Made by a program: the position numbers and the translations under genes. The notes beneath the pieces were generated by a model. The model saw only the letters and a program-made list of their open reading frames with translations, was not told where the DNA came from and made no database searches. 64,000 nucleotides of DNA from Desulfonatronum thiodismutans (GTDB lineage Bacteria; Desulfobacterota; Desulfovibrionia; Desulfovibrionales; Desulfonatronaceae): NCBI RefSeq assembly GCF_000717475.1, contig NZ_JPIK01000009.1, positions 15,900-79,899 of the forward strand, written 5' to 3'. Positions 24,896-33,718 of the stretch are shown piece after piece (position 1 is the first letter of the stretch; each line of letters begins with the position of its first letter).

Positions 24896-26098
24896 TTAGG
24901 GTGCGGATCGTTGCAGCGCCCAGGGCAGCAGAGCCTCGCCCCGTTCCAGCATCAAGCCGGTGGAAGCGGCCTGGGTTTCGCTGAAGTTCGGGATGCCGGA
25001 GGCCGTGGCGTCCAGGTGCCAGAACAGGAAGGGCACGGGATCGGAAACATGGGTCCGCTTGATCAGCGGGGTGAAGTGGTCGCAGGCCACAAGGATCGCG
25101 GCGTCCATGCCTCGCAGACCGTCCCGGATCGGCCCGACCACCTGGGCGTCGAAGTCCGCGATGGCCCGAACCTTGTTCTCCAGGCCGCCCTGATGCCCGC
25201 ACTCGTCCGGGGCCTCCACATGCAGGAAGACGAAATCGCCCTGCTCCAAAAAATCCAGGGCCGCGGCCACTTTCCCGGCATAGTTCGTGTCCAGGTACCC
25301 TGTGGCGCCGGGCACGTCCAGGACCGCCATGCCCATGGCCCGACCCAAGCCCTTGACCAGATCCACGGCGGAAATCACCGCCCCAGCCTGGCCGAACCGC
25401 TCCTGAAAGCCCGGCAGATGCAGCGGACGTCCCTGGCCCCACAGCCAGACGGCATTGGCCTGGGAGGCGTTGCGCTCGGCATTGTCCAGGAGTACGGCCG
25501 CCTCGCGCACCACGCGCCAGAGTTCCGGGCACTGCTGGTACGCGGCCAGGTCCGGCCCCAGGGTCTGGTCCAGGATGTCGTGAGGCGGACGGATGGCTAG
25601 GCCGGCTTCCGCGGCCGTGACCCGGCCCGGTTGGACCACCAGATGGCGGTACTGGACCCCTGGATGAAAAACCGCGTCCGGTCCGCCCAGCTCCCGTTGC
25701 AGCATTTCGACCAGGGCCGTGGCCGTGGCCGTGTCGATGTGCCCGGCGGAGTAGTCCCGCATGACGCCGTCCGGCTCCAGGGAGCTGACCCGGACCAGAT
25801 TGCAGCGCCAGACCAGATCGTCCGCCCCCAGCACCAAGCCTTGAGCCGCGGCCTCAATGGGTCCTCTCCCGGTATGGTGCATGGCCGGATCGCAGCCCAA
25901 CAGGGCCATGTTCGCGATGTCCGATCCCGGCGGCATGCCTTCAGGAATGGTCCGGCACAAGCCGACCACGCCTTCCCGGGCCAGGGCATCCATGTGCGGG
26001 GTGTCCGCGGCCTCCATGGGCGTCTTGCCGCCCAGTTCGTCCACGGGCCAGTCGCCCATGCCGTCGGCGATCAAAAAAACGGTTTTTCTCGCGTTCAT
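24896..26098 (-). CDS. Cofactor-independent phosphoglycerate mutase (ApgM family)
   Basis: This 400-residue alkaline-phosphatase-superfamily enzyme interconverts 3- and 2-phosphoglycerate. It has the N-terminal FLIADGMGDWP metal site, the nucleophile Ser in PPGSDIANMALLG, and the late FLHVEAPDECGHQG and VACDHFTP metal-ligand motifs. The length fits the archaeal-type (ApgM) group rather than the 510-residue GpmI. The start at 26098 (MNARKTVF) has AAGGAAAGAGAAG upstream. It lies between livH and ddl on the same strand. Confidence 0.92.
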   Translation of the reverse strand: MNARKTVFLIADGMGDWPVDELGGKTPMEAADTPHMDALAREGVVGLCRTIPEGMPPGSDIANMALLGCDPAMHHTGRGPIEAAAQGLVLGADDLVWRCNLVRVSSLEPDGVMRDYSAGHIDTATATALVEMLQRELGGPDAVFHPGVQYRHLVVQPGRVTAAEAGLAIRPPHDILDQTLGPDLAAYQQCPELWRVVREAAVLLDNAERNASQANAVWLWGQGRPLHLPGFQERFGQAGAVISAVDLVKGLGRAMGMAVLDVPGATGYLDTNYAGKVAAALDFLEQGDFVFLHVEAPDECGHQGGLENKVRAIADFDAQVVGPIRDGLRGMDAAILVACDHFTPLIKRTHVSDPVPFLFWHLDATASGIPNFSETQAASTGLMLERGEALLPWALQRSAP

Positions 26099-26130
26099 GC
26101 GTTCTTCTCTTTCCTTGTCGTTTCCAGCGC

Positions 26131-27072
26131 TCAGCACCCCCGCATCCCCAGCTCGATCAACCGGGCCAGCAGGTGGTCGAAGTCCAGGCCGTGCACCGCC
26201 GCGGCCTGGGGCAGCAGGCTGGTGGCGGTCATTCCGGGCAGGGTGTTCACTTCCAGGAGATGGGCCTGGCCCTCGTGCAAAATGAAATCCGCCCGGCTGT
26301 ACCCGCGCAGGCCGAGAACGCGGTGCGCGTGCAGGGCCACGGCCTGAATGGCCCGGCTGACGTCTCCGGGCAAGGGAGCCGGGCAGATCTCCTCGGCCCG
26401 GCCGGGAACGTACTTGCTGTCGTAGTCGAAAAACGTCGCCCCCTCGCCGGGGCGGATCAGAATCAGCGGCAAGGCCTCGCCCCCCAGGACCGAACAGGTG
26501 ACCTCCACTCCGGGCTGGTATTGCTCCACCAGCACGTCGCGCCCCTCCCTCAAAATCTTTTCCACGGCAGGCGCCAAAACGCCATGCTCGCGCACCACCT
26601 CGATCCCCAGGCTGGATCCGCCAAGATTGGGCTTGACCACGTAAGGCGGACCGAACGGACACGGCATATCGGCAAGCAGGTCGGAACCCGGGCGATCGCC
26701 ATGGTTCGATCCAAAGCGCACGGGCACGAATAACCACGGAGGAGTGGCCAGATTGTTCTGGACGAACAAAGCCTTGGAGGCCGCCTTGTCCAGGGCCAGG
26801 ATCGAGCCGGCCGGCCCGCTGCCCTGGTAAGGCTTGCCCAGGCGGTCCAGCATGGCCTGCACCAGACCGTCTTCTCCGGGGGCTCCGTGCAGATTCAAAA
26901 AAGCGAAGTCGAAATCTTCCACCAGCTGTGGCAGCCTGGTCAGGCCGTCACGCGGATCGAAGAGCGTCACCGCATGGCCCTGGCGGCGCAACGAGGCCTC
27001 TATCCCCACAGCCCCGCTCAGGGAAACCTCGCGTTCGTCAGACCATCCGCCGGCAATCAAAAGAATACGCAT
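26131..27072 (-). CDS. ddl: D-alanine--D-alanine ligase
   Basis: This 313-residue ATP-grasp ligase makes the D-Ala-D-Ala end of peptidoglycan precursors. It starts MRILLIAGGWSDEREVSLSG, the Ddl signature, followed by LNLHGAPGEDG, PYVVKPNLGGSSLGI and a C-terminal LLEVNTLPGMTATSLLPQ with the metal-binding Glu/Asn. Its start overlaps the end of the HD-domain gene by 35 bases, implying co-expression. Confidence 0.95.
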   Translation of the reverse strand: MRILLIAGGWSDEREVSLSGAVGIEASLRRQGHAVTLFDPRDGLTRLPQLVEDFDFAFLNLHGAPGEDGLVQAMLDRLGKPYQGSGPAGSILALDKAASKALFVQNNLATPPWLFVPVRFGSNHGDRPGSDLLADMPCPFGPPYVVKPNLGGSSLGIEVVREHGVLAPAVEKILREGRDVLVEQYQPGVEVTCSVLGGEALPLILIRPGEGATFFDYDSKYVPGRAEEICPAPLPGDVSRAIQAVALHAHRVLGLRGYSRADFILHEGQAHLLEVNTLPGMTATSLLPQAAAVHGLDFDHLLARLIELGMRGC

Positions 27073-27682
27073 CGAGTTCCACCTTCAATCCCCCGCTGAG
27101 CAGACGCTCAATGGCCCGCCCCTGCTCCAGGGACTGTTGAATATGATGTCGCGCCGTGGCGTTCACGCCGTAGCGCTCCTGGAGATCGGCGAACCGCTCG
27201 TCCAGAGTGACGATTTCCGTGTGCCGGACCCGCTTGTCGCTGTAACAGACGATCAGCGAAACCGGATAGCGTTGCAGGTCCATGGCAAAGGGCCAGTCCA
27301 CGTGATGCAGCACCGCCCGGGCCACCACCGCGTTTCCGGTCCGCTCCTGGACCCATGCGGCCCCGATCTGGCTGTGGCTGCCGCCGTGGCGGATGGTGTA
27401 GATCTTCGCCACGTCATGAAGCATGGCCGCGGCCAGGACCTGATCGATATCCAATCCCGGAAGTATTTTTTCCCTGACCATCTCGGCGATGCCCAGAGCG
27501 ACCCGGGTCACCAGCAAACTGTGCATCTGGATGTGTTCCGGCATCTCCCAAAGCGCCCACATTTCCCGGCACCGTTCGGAGGAAGGCGTCCGAACCCGCT
27601 CCGCCCATTCAGGGCCGTCCGGAAACGGAACCGGAAACGAAGCACGGGCACTCTCGGTTTGGTTGGCGACATCCAGGCTCAT
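27038..27682 (-). CDS. HD-domain phosphohydrolase
   Basis: This 214-residue protein has an HD domain with IQMHSLLVTRVALGIAEM, the metal-binding LHDVAKIY pair and a later ARAVLHHVDWP. Such proteins hydrolyse phosphate esters or nucleotides; the substrate is not predictable. AAGGAAG lies ahead of the ATG at 27682. It is first in an apparent HD-ddl-apgM operon and divergent from hypC. Confidence 0.85.
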   Translation of the reverse strand: MSLDVANQTESARASFPVPFPDGPEWAERVRTPSSERCREMWALWEMPEHIQMHSLLVTRVALGIAEMVREKILPGLDIDQVLAAAMLHDVAKIYTIRHGGSHSQIGAAWVQERTGNAVVARAVLHHVDWPFAMDLQRYPVSLIVCYSDKRVRHTEIVTLDERFADLQERYGVNATARHHIQQSLEQGRAIERLLSGGLKVELDAYSFDCRRMV

Positions 27683-27782
27683 GACGCTTCCTTACGGGCC
27701 TTTACCAGCCCGCTGTCGGTTTGACAGGCCAAGTTATCGAGCTTATCAACAGCGCAATGAAAATGCAAAAGGAGACCCCCTC

Positions 27783-28016
27783 ATGTGTCTAGCCGTACCC
27801 ATGGAAGTAAAAAGCATCAATGCTGAACTTAACGTCGCGGATGTGGAGATCGCCGGAGTGAAGCGCCAAGTGCGCCTGGACATCATCGACTACCCGGCTT
27901 CGGTCGGCGACTACGTGATCGTCCACGCCGGCTTCGCCCTGCGCCGTCTGGACCGGGAGGACGCCCTGGAGACCCTGAAGCTGTTCCAGGAAGGATTGAA
28001 CCTTCAAGTCCACTGA
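27783..28016 (+). CDS. hypC: Hydrogenase maturation chaperone HypC
   Basis: This 77-residue protein starts MCLAVPMEV, the HypC signature whose Cys2 takes part in carrying the Fe(CN)2CO moiety to NiFe-hydrogenase with HypD. GDYVIVHAGFALRRLD is the conserved core. AAGGAGA lies ahead of the ATG. It is the first gene of a hyp operon and is followed by hypD after 14 bases. Confidence 0.97.
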   Translation: MCLAVPMEVKSINAELNVADVEIAGVKRQVRLDIIDYPASVGDYVIVHAGFALRRLDREDALETLKLFQEGLNLQVH

Positions 28017-28030
28017 GGAGTGACGAAACA

Positions 28031-29134
28031 ATGGCCCCGAACAACGCATCGGACATGCTGGCCAAATTCAAGGACCCGGCCCTGTGCCGCAACCTCCTGG
28101 ACAAAATCCGGGCCGAGCTGCCCGGTCCCCTGGCCTTCATGGAAGTCTGCGGCACGCACACCGTGGCCATTTTTCAAAGCGGCCTGCGCTCCCTGCTCCC
28201 GGAGGGGATCCGGCACCTTTCCGGCCCCGGCTGTCCGGTCTGCGTGACCCATGAAGGCGAAGTTGCGGCCTTTCTGGAACTGGCCCGCAAGGACAACGTG
28301 ATCATCGCCACCTTTGGCGACCTGATTCGCGTGCCCGGCCCCAAGGGAACCAGCCTGAAGCAGGCTCAGGCCGAAGGCTGCCGGATCGAAATCGTCTACT
28401 CCGCCTTCGACGCCCTGGCCCTGGCCCGCAAGCACCCCGAGTCCCGGATTGTCTTCCTGGGAGTCGGCTTCGAAACCACCGCCCCCACTGTCGCCGCCAC
28501 CATCAAGGTCGCCAAGGAGCAAGGCCTGGACAATTTCCTCGTCTTCGCCATGCACAAACTCGTCCCTCCGGCCCTGGCAGCCCTGCTCCAGGACCCCGAG
28601 GTCAACGTGGACGCCCTGATCCTCCCCGGCCACGTCTCCACGATCATCGGCGTCGAGCCCTACCGCTTCCTGGCTGAACAGCACGGCGTTCCGTCGGTAA
28701 TTACCGGCTTCGAGCCCCTGGACATCCTCCAGGCCCTGCTGCTGATCATCGACCAACGCAAGACCGGCCGGCCCCAGGTGGTCAACCAGTACTCCCGAGC
28801 CGTGGCCGACAACGGCAACCCCAAGGCCAGAGAGGTCATGGCCGAGGTGTTCACGGTTTCCGACGCCCTCTGGCGCGGCCTGGGCCGCATCCCGGACAGC
28901 GGCCTGGCCCTGGCCGACGAATATCAACGCTTCGACGCCCTCACGACCCTGGGCGTACAAGTCCACGACCTCCCCCCCCTGCCCGGCTGCCGTTGCGGCG
29001 ACGTGCTCAAAGGCAAAATGCAACCCAACCACTGCCCCCTCTTCAACAAAACCTGCACCCCCGCCACCCCTGTCGGCCCCTGTATGGTGTCCACGGAAGG
29101 AAGCTGCGCGGCGTATTATAAGTATGCGCTGTGA
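28031..29134 (+). CDS. hypD: Hydrogenase maturation protein HypD
   Basis: HypD (367 residues) is the Fe-S scaffold on which the hydrogenase iron with CN and CO ligands is assembled with HypC and HypE. Conserved motifs are MEVCGTHTVAIF, GPGCPVCVT, GFETTAP and the C-terminal Cys cluster beginning GCRCGDVLKG. GAGGAG precedes the ATG. The operon is interrupted directly behind its stop by hicAB and other genes before hypE resumes. Confidence 0.97.
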   Translation: MAPNNASDMLAKFKDPALCRNLLDKIRAELPGPLAFMEVCGTHTVAIFQSGLRSLLPEGIRHLSGPGCPVCVTHEGEVAAFLELARKDNVIIATFGDLIRVPGPKGTSLKQAQAEGCRIEIVYSAFDALALARKHPESRIVFLGVGFETTAPTVAATIKVAKEQGLDNFLVFAMHKLVPPALAALLQDPEVNVDALILPGHVSTIIGVEPYRFLAEQHGVPSVITGFEPLDILQALLLIIDQRKTGRPQVVNQYSRAVADNGNPKAREVMAEVFTVSDALWRGLGRIPDSGLALADEYQRFDALTTLGVQVHDLPPLPGCRCGDVLKGKMQPNHCPLFNKTCTPATPVGPCMVSTEGSCAAYYKYAL

Positions 29135-29163
29135 AGGTGAGTCTTAACGGCTGTAAATTTTTA

Positions 29164-29349
29164 ATGAAAGTCAGGGATGTAATCAAATTGATAGAAGATG
29201 ATGGCTGGTTTCTCGTTGCGACCAAAGGAAGCCATCGTCAATTCAAGCACCCTGTTAAACCTGGAAGAGTGACAATTTCAGGAAAACCAGGTGATGATGT
29301 GGCAGTAGGAACTCTCGGCAGTATCTACAAGCAATCGAGGTTAAAATGA
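29164..29349 (+). CDS. hicA: HicA-family mRNA interferase toxin
   Basis: This 61-residue protein starts MKVRDVIKLIEDDGW and contains the dsRBD-like KGSHRQFKHP with the catalytic His of HicA toxins. These toxins cut mRNA and are neutralised by HicB. A GTG at 29131 overlapping the hypD stop would add 11 residues and cannot be excluded. Its stop overlaps the hicB ATG. Base composition here is visibly more AT-rich than the hyp genes, which suggests acquisition. Confidence 0.92.
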   Translation: MKVRDVIKLIEDDGWFLVATKGSHRQFKHPVKPGRVTISGKPGDDVAVGTLGSIYKQSRLK

Positions 29350-29561
29350 AAAAATATCTAATAGTTGTTGAGGAAACAGAAACTGGTTTCTCTGCTTTTT
29401 CTCCGGATTTGGACGGTTGTATTGCAACAGGTAAAACGCGGGAAGATGTTGAGACAACTATGAAAGATGCAATACAATTTCACATTGAAGGATTGAAGGA
29501 GGATGGCTTCCTTGCTCCTCCTCCTCGTTCTTATCCTGCGTATTGTGAAATATTTGCATAA
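29346..29561 (+). CDS. hicB: HicB-family antitoxin
   Basis: This 71-residue HicB antitoxin starts MKKYLIVVEETETGFSAFSPDLDGC, the partial RNase-H-like fold of the family. It is short and lacks a C-terminal DNA-binding domain, so autoregulation may need another factor. It is coupled to hicA by ATGA. A non-coding stretch of about 110 bases separates it from the ATPase gene. Confidence 0.92.
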   Translation: MKKYLIVVEETETGFSAFSPDLDGCIATGKTREDVETTMKDAIQFHIEGLKEDGFLAPPPRSYPAYCEIFA

Positions 29562-29673
29562 CCAGTTGCTGGAAATTTTCTGATAATCTCCGGAACGTCA
29601 GTACATCGTTCAGCTTTGGAAACATGATTCAACGAGAAGTCAGATTACATTGAAGCGGTAAAGCCTACAGATC

Positions 29674-30447
29674 ATGTCCTCTGTTCGCCGTAAATCACTT
29701 GGCCGCTTAAAAACTGGTGCCCCCTATCTCCACCGCATATCGAGCCTGCCCGAGCGAATGGGCGAAGACCTGTATCCGTTCTCCGTACCAGCGTTTCGCC
29801 ACGGAATCGACATTGCACTCAATACGAACGTCACATTCTTCGTGGGCGACAACGGAAGCGGGAAATCCACACTGCTCGAGGCAGTGGCCGAGATTTGCGG
29901 GTTCAACCCCGAGGGCGGTAACCGGGATCACTATCGAGAGGCCTTCGCCGACCGCTCGGAACTGGCCCAGGCGCTGCGCCTGGCCTGGTTTCCGAAGACG
30001 AGCGACGGTTTCTTCATGCGAGCCGAAAGTTTTTTTAACTTCGCCACCTATTTGGACAGCGTCTCCGACCTCAGGGCATACGGCGGCAAGTCGCTCCATG
30101 CCCAGTCCCATGGCGAATCCTTCTTGTCGCTGTTCGACAATCGTTTCGAGCAAGGCCTTTACATCCTTGATGAACCGGAAGCCGCGCTTTCGCCCCAACG
30201 GCAGTTGTCCTTCCTGAAGATCATCCCTGACCTGGAAGTGCCCGGCCACGCCCAATTCATCATCGCCTCCCATTCCCCCATCCTGCTGGCCTATCCGGGC
30301 GCGACCCTGTACTCATTCTCGACGGATGGAATCTCGGAAATTGCATATAGCGAGACAGAGCATTACCTTGTGACCAGGGATTTTCTCAATGCACCGGACC
30401 GGTTCTTCAGACATCTTTTCGCCGAAGATGAAGGTGAGAACAAATAA
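29674..30447 (+). CDS. AAA/ABC-type ATPase (COG3910-like)
   Basis: This 257-residue ATPase has Walker A GDNGSGKST (residues 58-66), Walker B YILDEPEAALSP and the H-loop IASHSPILL. That is an ABC/SMC-type head in one short chain, as in COG3910 proteins often found with defence and toxin genes. No strong ribosome-binding site precedes the ATG. It lies between hicAB and an MNT/HEPN pair inside the hyp operon. The function is unknown; an immunity role is inference. Confidence 0.85.
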   Translation: MSSVRRKSLGRLKTGAPYLHRISSLPERMGEDLYPFSVPAFRHGIDIALNTNVTFFVGDNGSGKSTLLEAVAEICGFNPEGGNRDHYREAFADRSELAQALRLAWFPKTSDGFFMRAESFFNFATYLDSVSDLRAYGGKSLHAQSHGESFLSLFDNRFEQGLYILDEPEAALSPQRQLSFLKIIPDLEVPGHAQFIIASHSPILLAYPGATLYSFSTDGISEIAYSETEHYLVTRDFLNAPDRFFRHLFAEDEGENK

Positions 30448-30469
30448 TCCTTCATGTTAACGCCGCAAA

Positions 30470-30802
30470 ATGAAAGAAACTCAAACAATTCAAGAAATAC
30501 TTGCCGAAAGGCTCCGCACCATCGACCCCAAGATGGTTGTCCTTTTCGGAAGCCATGCCCATGGAACTCCCGGCCAGGACAGCGACTTTGATGTCTATGT
30601 CGTGACCAAGGACCAGTTTATTCCTAAAAATTACCAAGAAAAGAGACAATTAGTCAGGAAAGTTTCCAAGCCGATTCAGGATATTCGTCAAAAAATCAGC
30701 ATTGACCTGCTGGTCCACACCGAGCCCATGAGTAAACTTTTTTTCTCGCAAAACAGCTCGTTTGCCAGAGAAATCCAAACAAATGGGATTTCTTTATTAT
30801 GA
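30470..30802 (+). CDS. MNT-type nucleotidyltransferase
   Basis: This 110-residue minimal nucleotidyltransferase has the GS...DxD active site (Gly27-Ser28, Asp39, Asp41) and a later SIDLLVHT strand carrying the third Asp. MNT proteins act as antitoxins of HEPN RNases by adding AMP to them. The stop overlaps the start of the HEPN gene. It starts 22 bases behind the ATPase. Confidence 0.9.
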   Translation: MKETQTIQEILAERLRTIDPKMVVLFGSHAHGTPGQDSDFDVYVVTKDQFIPKNYQEKRQLVRKVSKPIQDIRQKISIDLLVHTEPMSKLFFSQNSSFAREIQTNGISLL

Positions 30803-31194
30803 GCAAGGAATTGGCCAAGGCTTGGCTCGTTTCCGCATCCGCGGACTTGAAAAGCATCGAGTATCTCATTCATGACGAATTTTTGTCGCACATTGTCGCC
30901 TTTCATGCCCAGCAATGCGTGGAAAAGTGTTTCAAGGCGGTCCTTGAAAACTCGCAAAAAAGAATTCCCAAGGAGCACTCGACTCTCAAGCTCTACGGCA
31001 TGATCCAACCAGAAATCCAGATGGACCTGGATATGGATATCCTGACTGATTTAGACGATCTCTACATCGATGCTCGATATCCCGGTGATTTCGGTTTGCT
31101 GCCCCACGGCAAGCCGACATGCGGGGAAGCACGAGAGTTCATGATGTTCGCGCAAGAGGTCTTTGAATCAATCCGCAAGCATATCGGTGCGTAA
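30799..31194 (+). CDS. HEPN-domain protein
   Basis: This 131-residue all-helical protein has the HEPN core AFHAQQCVEKCFKAVL and the YIDARYPGDFG motif of the COG2250 class. HEPN partners of MNT proteins are often RNase toxins. I do not see the canonical catalytic Rx4-6H motif at its usual place; RIPKEH at mid-protein lies elsewhere, so activity is uncertain. It ends 48 bases before hypE. Confidence 0.88.
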   Translation: MSKELAKAWLVSASADLKSIEYLIHDEFLSHIVAFHAQQCVEKCFKAVLENSQKRIPKEHSTLKLYGMIQPEIQMDLDMDILTDLDDLYIDARYPGDFGLLPHGKPTCGEAREFMMFAQEVFESIRKHIGA

Positions 31195-31242
31195 ATCACC
31201 TCCCGACACTCGAAACAACAACGTAACTCTTCTCATTAAATC

Positions 31243-32250
31243 ATGACCACACCACGACTCCTCCTCGACACCGGCAGCGGCGGCAAGGCTTCGCATCGTT
31301 TGATCAAGGACGTATTTCTGAAGCATTTCAGCAACGACGTCCTGGACCGGCTGGACGACGCGGCCTTGATTCATGCCTCCGGCCCCTTGGCCATGAGCAC
31401 GGACAGCTTCACCGTCACCCCGTTGATTTTTCCCGGCGGGGACATCGGTTCCCTGGCCGTGAACGGCACGGTCAACGACGTGGCCATGCTCGGGGCGCGT
31501 CCGCTCTATTTAAGTTGCGCGTTTATTCTGGAGGAAGGATTGGAGATGGACGTGCTGGAGCAGGTGGTCCGGTCCACGGCCGAGGCCGCGAACAGGGCCG
31601 GGGTGAAGATCGTCACCGGGGACACCAAGGTGGTGCCCAAGGGCGCGGTGGACAGGATGTTCATCAACACCACGGGAATCGGTGAAATTCTGGTCCAGCC
31701 CTGCCCCCAGGGCCACCGGGCCGCGCCGGGCGACGCGATCCTGGTCAGCGGGACCATGGGCGACCACGGCCTGACCATTCTGGCCACCCGGGAAGGCCTG
31801 AGCTTCGAGGCCCCGATCCAGAGCGACTGCGCCGGGTTGAACCACCTCATCGCCAAGCTGCTGACCGCCATCCCGGACATCCACGTCCTGCGCGACCCCA
31901 CCCGGGGCGGCCTTGCCACCACGCTCAATGAAATCGCCGGGCAGTCCGGAGTCCAGTGCCTGATCCGCGAGGAGGCCGTGCCCGTGAACCCAGTGGTAGC
32001 AGCAGGCTGCTCCTTCCTCGGCCTGGACCCGCTCTACCTGGCCAACGAGGGCAAACTGATCTGCATCCTTCCGGCCCAATACGCCGAACAGGCCCTGGAG
32101 ATCATGCGCCGGGACGAGTTCGGCGTTAACGCCGCCCACATCGGCGACATCCAGCCCGACCATCCCGGCCGGGTGGTCCTGCAAACCCCGCTGGGCGGCC
32201 ACCGCCTGCTGGACATGCTCGAAGGCGAACAGTTGCCGCGTATCTGTTAA
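31243..32250 (+). CDS. hypE: Hydrogenase maturation protein HypE
   Basis: HypE (335 residues) dehydrates carbamoylated Cys to the thiocyanate that supplies CN ligands for NiFe-hydrogenase. The C-terminal PRIC with the essential Cys is intact. STDSFTVTPLIFPGGDIGSLA, VNDVAMLGA and DPTRGGLATTLNE mark the PurM-like ATP-binding fold. About 2.1 kb of toxin and ATPase genes separates it from hypD. The dispersed repeat follows its stop. Confidence 0.97.
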   Translation: MTTPRLLLDTGSGGKASHRLIKDVFLKHFSNDVLDRLDDAALIHASGPLAMSTDSFTVTPLIFPGGDIGSLAVNGTVNDVAMLGARPLYLSCAFILEEGLEMDVLEQVVRSTAEAANRAGVKIVTGDTKVVPKGAVDRMFINTTGIGEILVQPCPQGHRAAPGDAILVSGTMGDHGLTILATREGLSFEAPIQSDCAGLNHLIAKLLTAIPDIHVLRDPTRGGLATTLNEIAGQSGVQCLIREEAVPVNPVVAAGCSFLGLDPLYLANEGKLICILPAQYAEQALEIMRRDEFGVNAAHIGDIQPDHPGRVVLQTPLGGHRLLDMLEGEQLPRIC

Positions 32251-32273
32251 TTGCCTTCGGATAATTGCCTACC

Positions 32274-32421
32274 AGGCCGTTGAAAAACTCCCAATTGCTG
32301 CGTCACTGCAAAAAGTTCAAACCCTCACGTATCAATAAATACGCTTCAACCTTGAACTTTTTTGCTCCTTGCACTTGGGATTTTTGAACGACCTGCCGAA
32401 TTAGGACTTTTTCAACACTCA
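32274..32421 (-). repeat. Dispersed palindromic repeat, copy C (inverted)
   Basis: This copy is inverted relative to copies A and B. GTTGAAAAACTCCC begins at 32279 and TTTTTCAAC ends at 32416, forming the outer inverted ends. The inner pair GCAAAAAGTTCAA and TTGAACTTTTTTGC is also present. It fills the gap between the converging hypE and paaK genes; the paaK stop (32423-32425) is immediately outside. It could serve as a two-way terminator. Confidence 0.85.
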
Positions 32422-32422
32422 A

Positions 32423-33718
32423 CTACGGGTGTCGCCGATCCACCACCCGCCCCGTGCCGGTTTCCAGTTCGGCGATGGTTTTGCGTTCGACCAACTGCAC
32501 CTCGAAGACCAGCCCCAGTTCCATGGCCAACTGCTGCCGGGTCAGGTCGATGAAGCGTTGCTGGGTCTTGATCTGGTCCGGCTCGACCATGTCCGCCTCC
32601 ACCAGCAGCTTGGCCGTGTCCAGTCCGCCGTGGCGGTCCACCACGATCAAATGGTTCGGCTGGACTTGGTGCGTTTCCGCCAGGATGGCCTTGATCCGCT
32701 CCGGATAGACGTTGATCCCCTGAATGATCAGCATGTCGTCGCTGCGGCCCTGGATGCGCTCCATGCGCAGGAAAGTCCGACCGCAGGGACACGGGTCCGG
32801 GATCAGCCGGGTCAGGTCCCCGGTGCGGAAGCGGATCATGGGCAGGGCTTCCTTGGTCAGGGTGGTCAGTACCAGCTCGCCCACCTGCCCCGCCGGGACC
32901 GGCTGGAGGGTGTGCGGGTCAATGATTTCGGCCAGGAAATGATCTTCCTGAATGTGCATGCCCCGGCGCTCCAGGCACTCCCCGGCCACGCCCGGCCCCA
33001 TGACCTCGCTGACGCCGTAGTTGTCAGTGGCCGTGATGTTCAGACGCTCCTGGATGGCTTGTCGGGTGGCCTCGGACCACACCTCCCCGCTGAACATGCC
33101 CCAGCGCAGGGGCAGGGCGTTGCGGTTCACGCCCATCTCGTCCATCAGGTCGGCCAGAAACAGGGCATAGCTGGGGATGCAGGCCAGAGCCGTGGCCCGG
33201 TAGTCAAGAATGATCCCCACCTGTCGGCGAGCGTTGCCGCTGGAGACCGGAACCACGGTGGCCCCCAGGGTCTCCGCGCCGTAATGCATGCCAAAGGCCA
33301 TGGTGGACAGACCATAGGTATGGGCCACATGAACCACGTCCTCCTTGTTCGCCCCGCCGGCGGCCAGGACCCGGGCCGTTAGCCGCGACCATTTCCGGAT
33401 GTCGCTTAAGGTGTAGCCGAAGACCGTGGTCCCTCCGGAAAAACCGGAGGACGTCTGCAAGCGGACGACCTCGCGCAAGGGCACGGCGAACAGGCCGTAC
33501 GGAGCGTTGTCCCGCAGATCCTGGCGCGTGGTCAGGGGCAGTTCGCGGACATCGTCCAGGGAGGTGAAATCATACGGGTCCAGGCCCAAATCCTCGAACT
33601 TCTTGCGATAGAACGGCACGTTGCGCGAAACCCTGGTCAACGTGGACTGCAACCGCTCCAACTGAAGCTGCTCCAGTTCCTCCCGCCCCATGCCCTCCAG
33701 TTCCGGCTCAAACATCAC
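32423..33718 (-). CDS. Phenylacetate-CoA ligase (PaaK family), cassette 2
   Basis: This 431-residue ligase adenylates an aryl acid and transfers it to CoA. The phosphate-binding loop SSGFSGGTTVFGYT, the YGVSEVMGPGVAGEC motif, IRFRTGDLTRL and CPCGRTFLRMERIQGRSDD are intact, followed by the C-terminal lid domain. In anaerobes such ligases often process aryl acetates from aromatic amino-acid fermentation. It overlaps livF by four bases. Confidence 0.92.
   Translation of the reverse strand: MMFEPELEGMGREELEQLQLERLQSTLTRVSRNVPFYRKKFEDLGLDPYDFTSLDDVRELPLTTRQDLRDNAPYGLFAVPLREVVRLQTSSGFSGGTTVFGYTLSDIRKWSRLTARVLAAGGANKEDVVHVAHTYGLSTMAFGMHYGAETLGATVVPVSSGNARRQVGIILDYRATALACIPSYALFLADLMDEMGVNRNALPLRWGMFSGEVWSEATRQAIQERLNITATDNYGVSEVMGPGVAGECLERRGMHIQEDHFLAEIIDPHTLQPVPAGQVGELVLTTLTKEALPMIRFRTGDLTRLIPDPCPCGRTFLRMERIQGRSDDMLIIQGINVYPERIKAILAETHQVQPNHLIVVDRHGGLDTAKLLVEADMVEPDQIKTQQRFIDLTRQQLAMELGLVFEVQLVERKTIAELETGTGRVVDRRHP

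Noticed and set aside
30799..31194. RIPKEH read as the catalytic Rx4H motif of the HEPN protein
   Set aside because: It lies mid-protein where COG2250-type HEPN proteins have a different conserved element; not counted as an active site.
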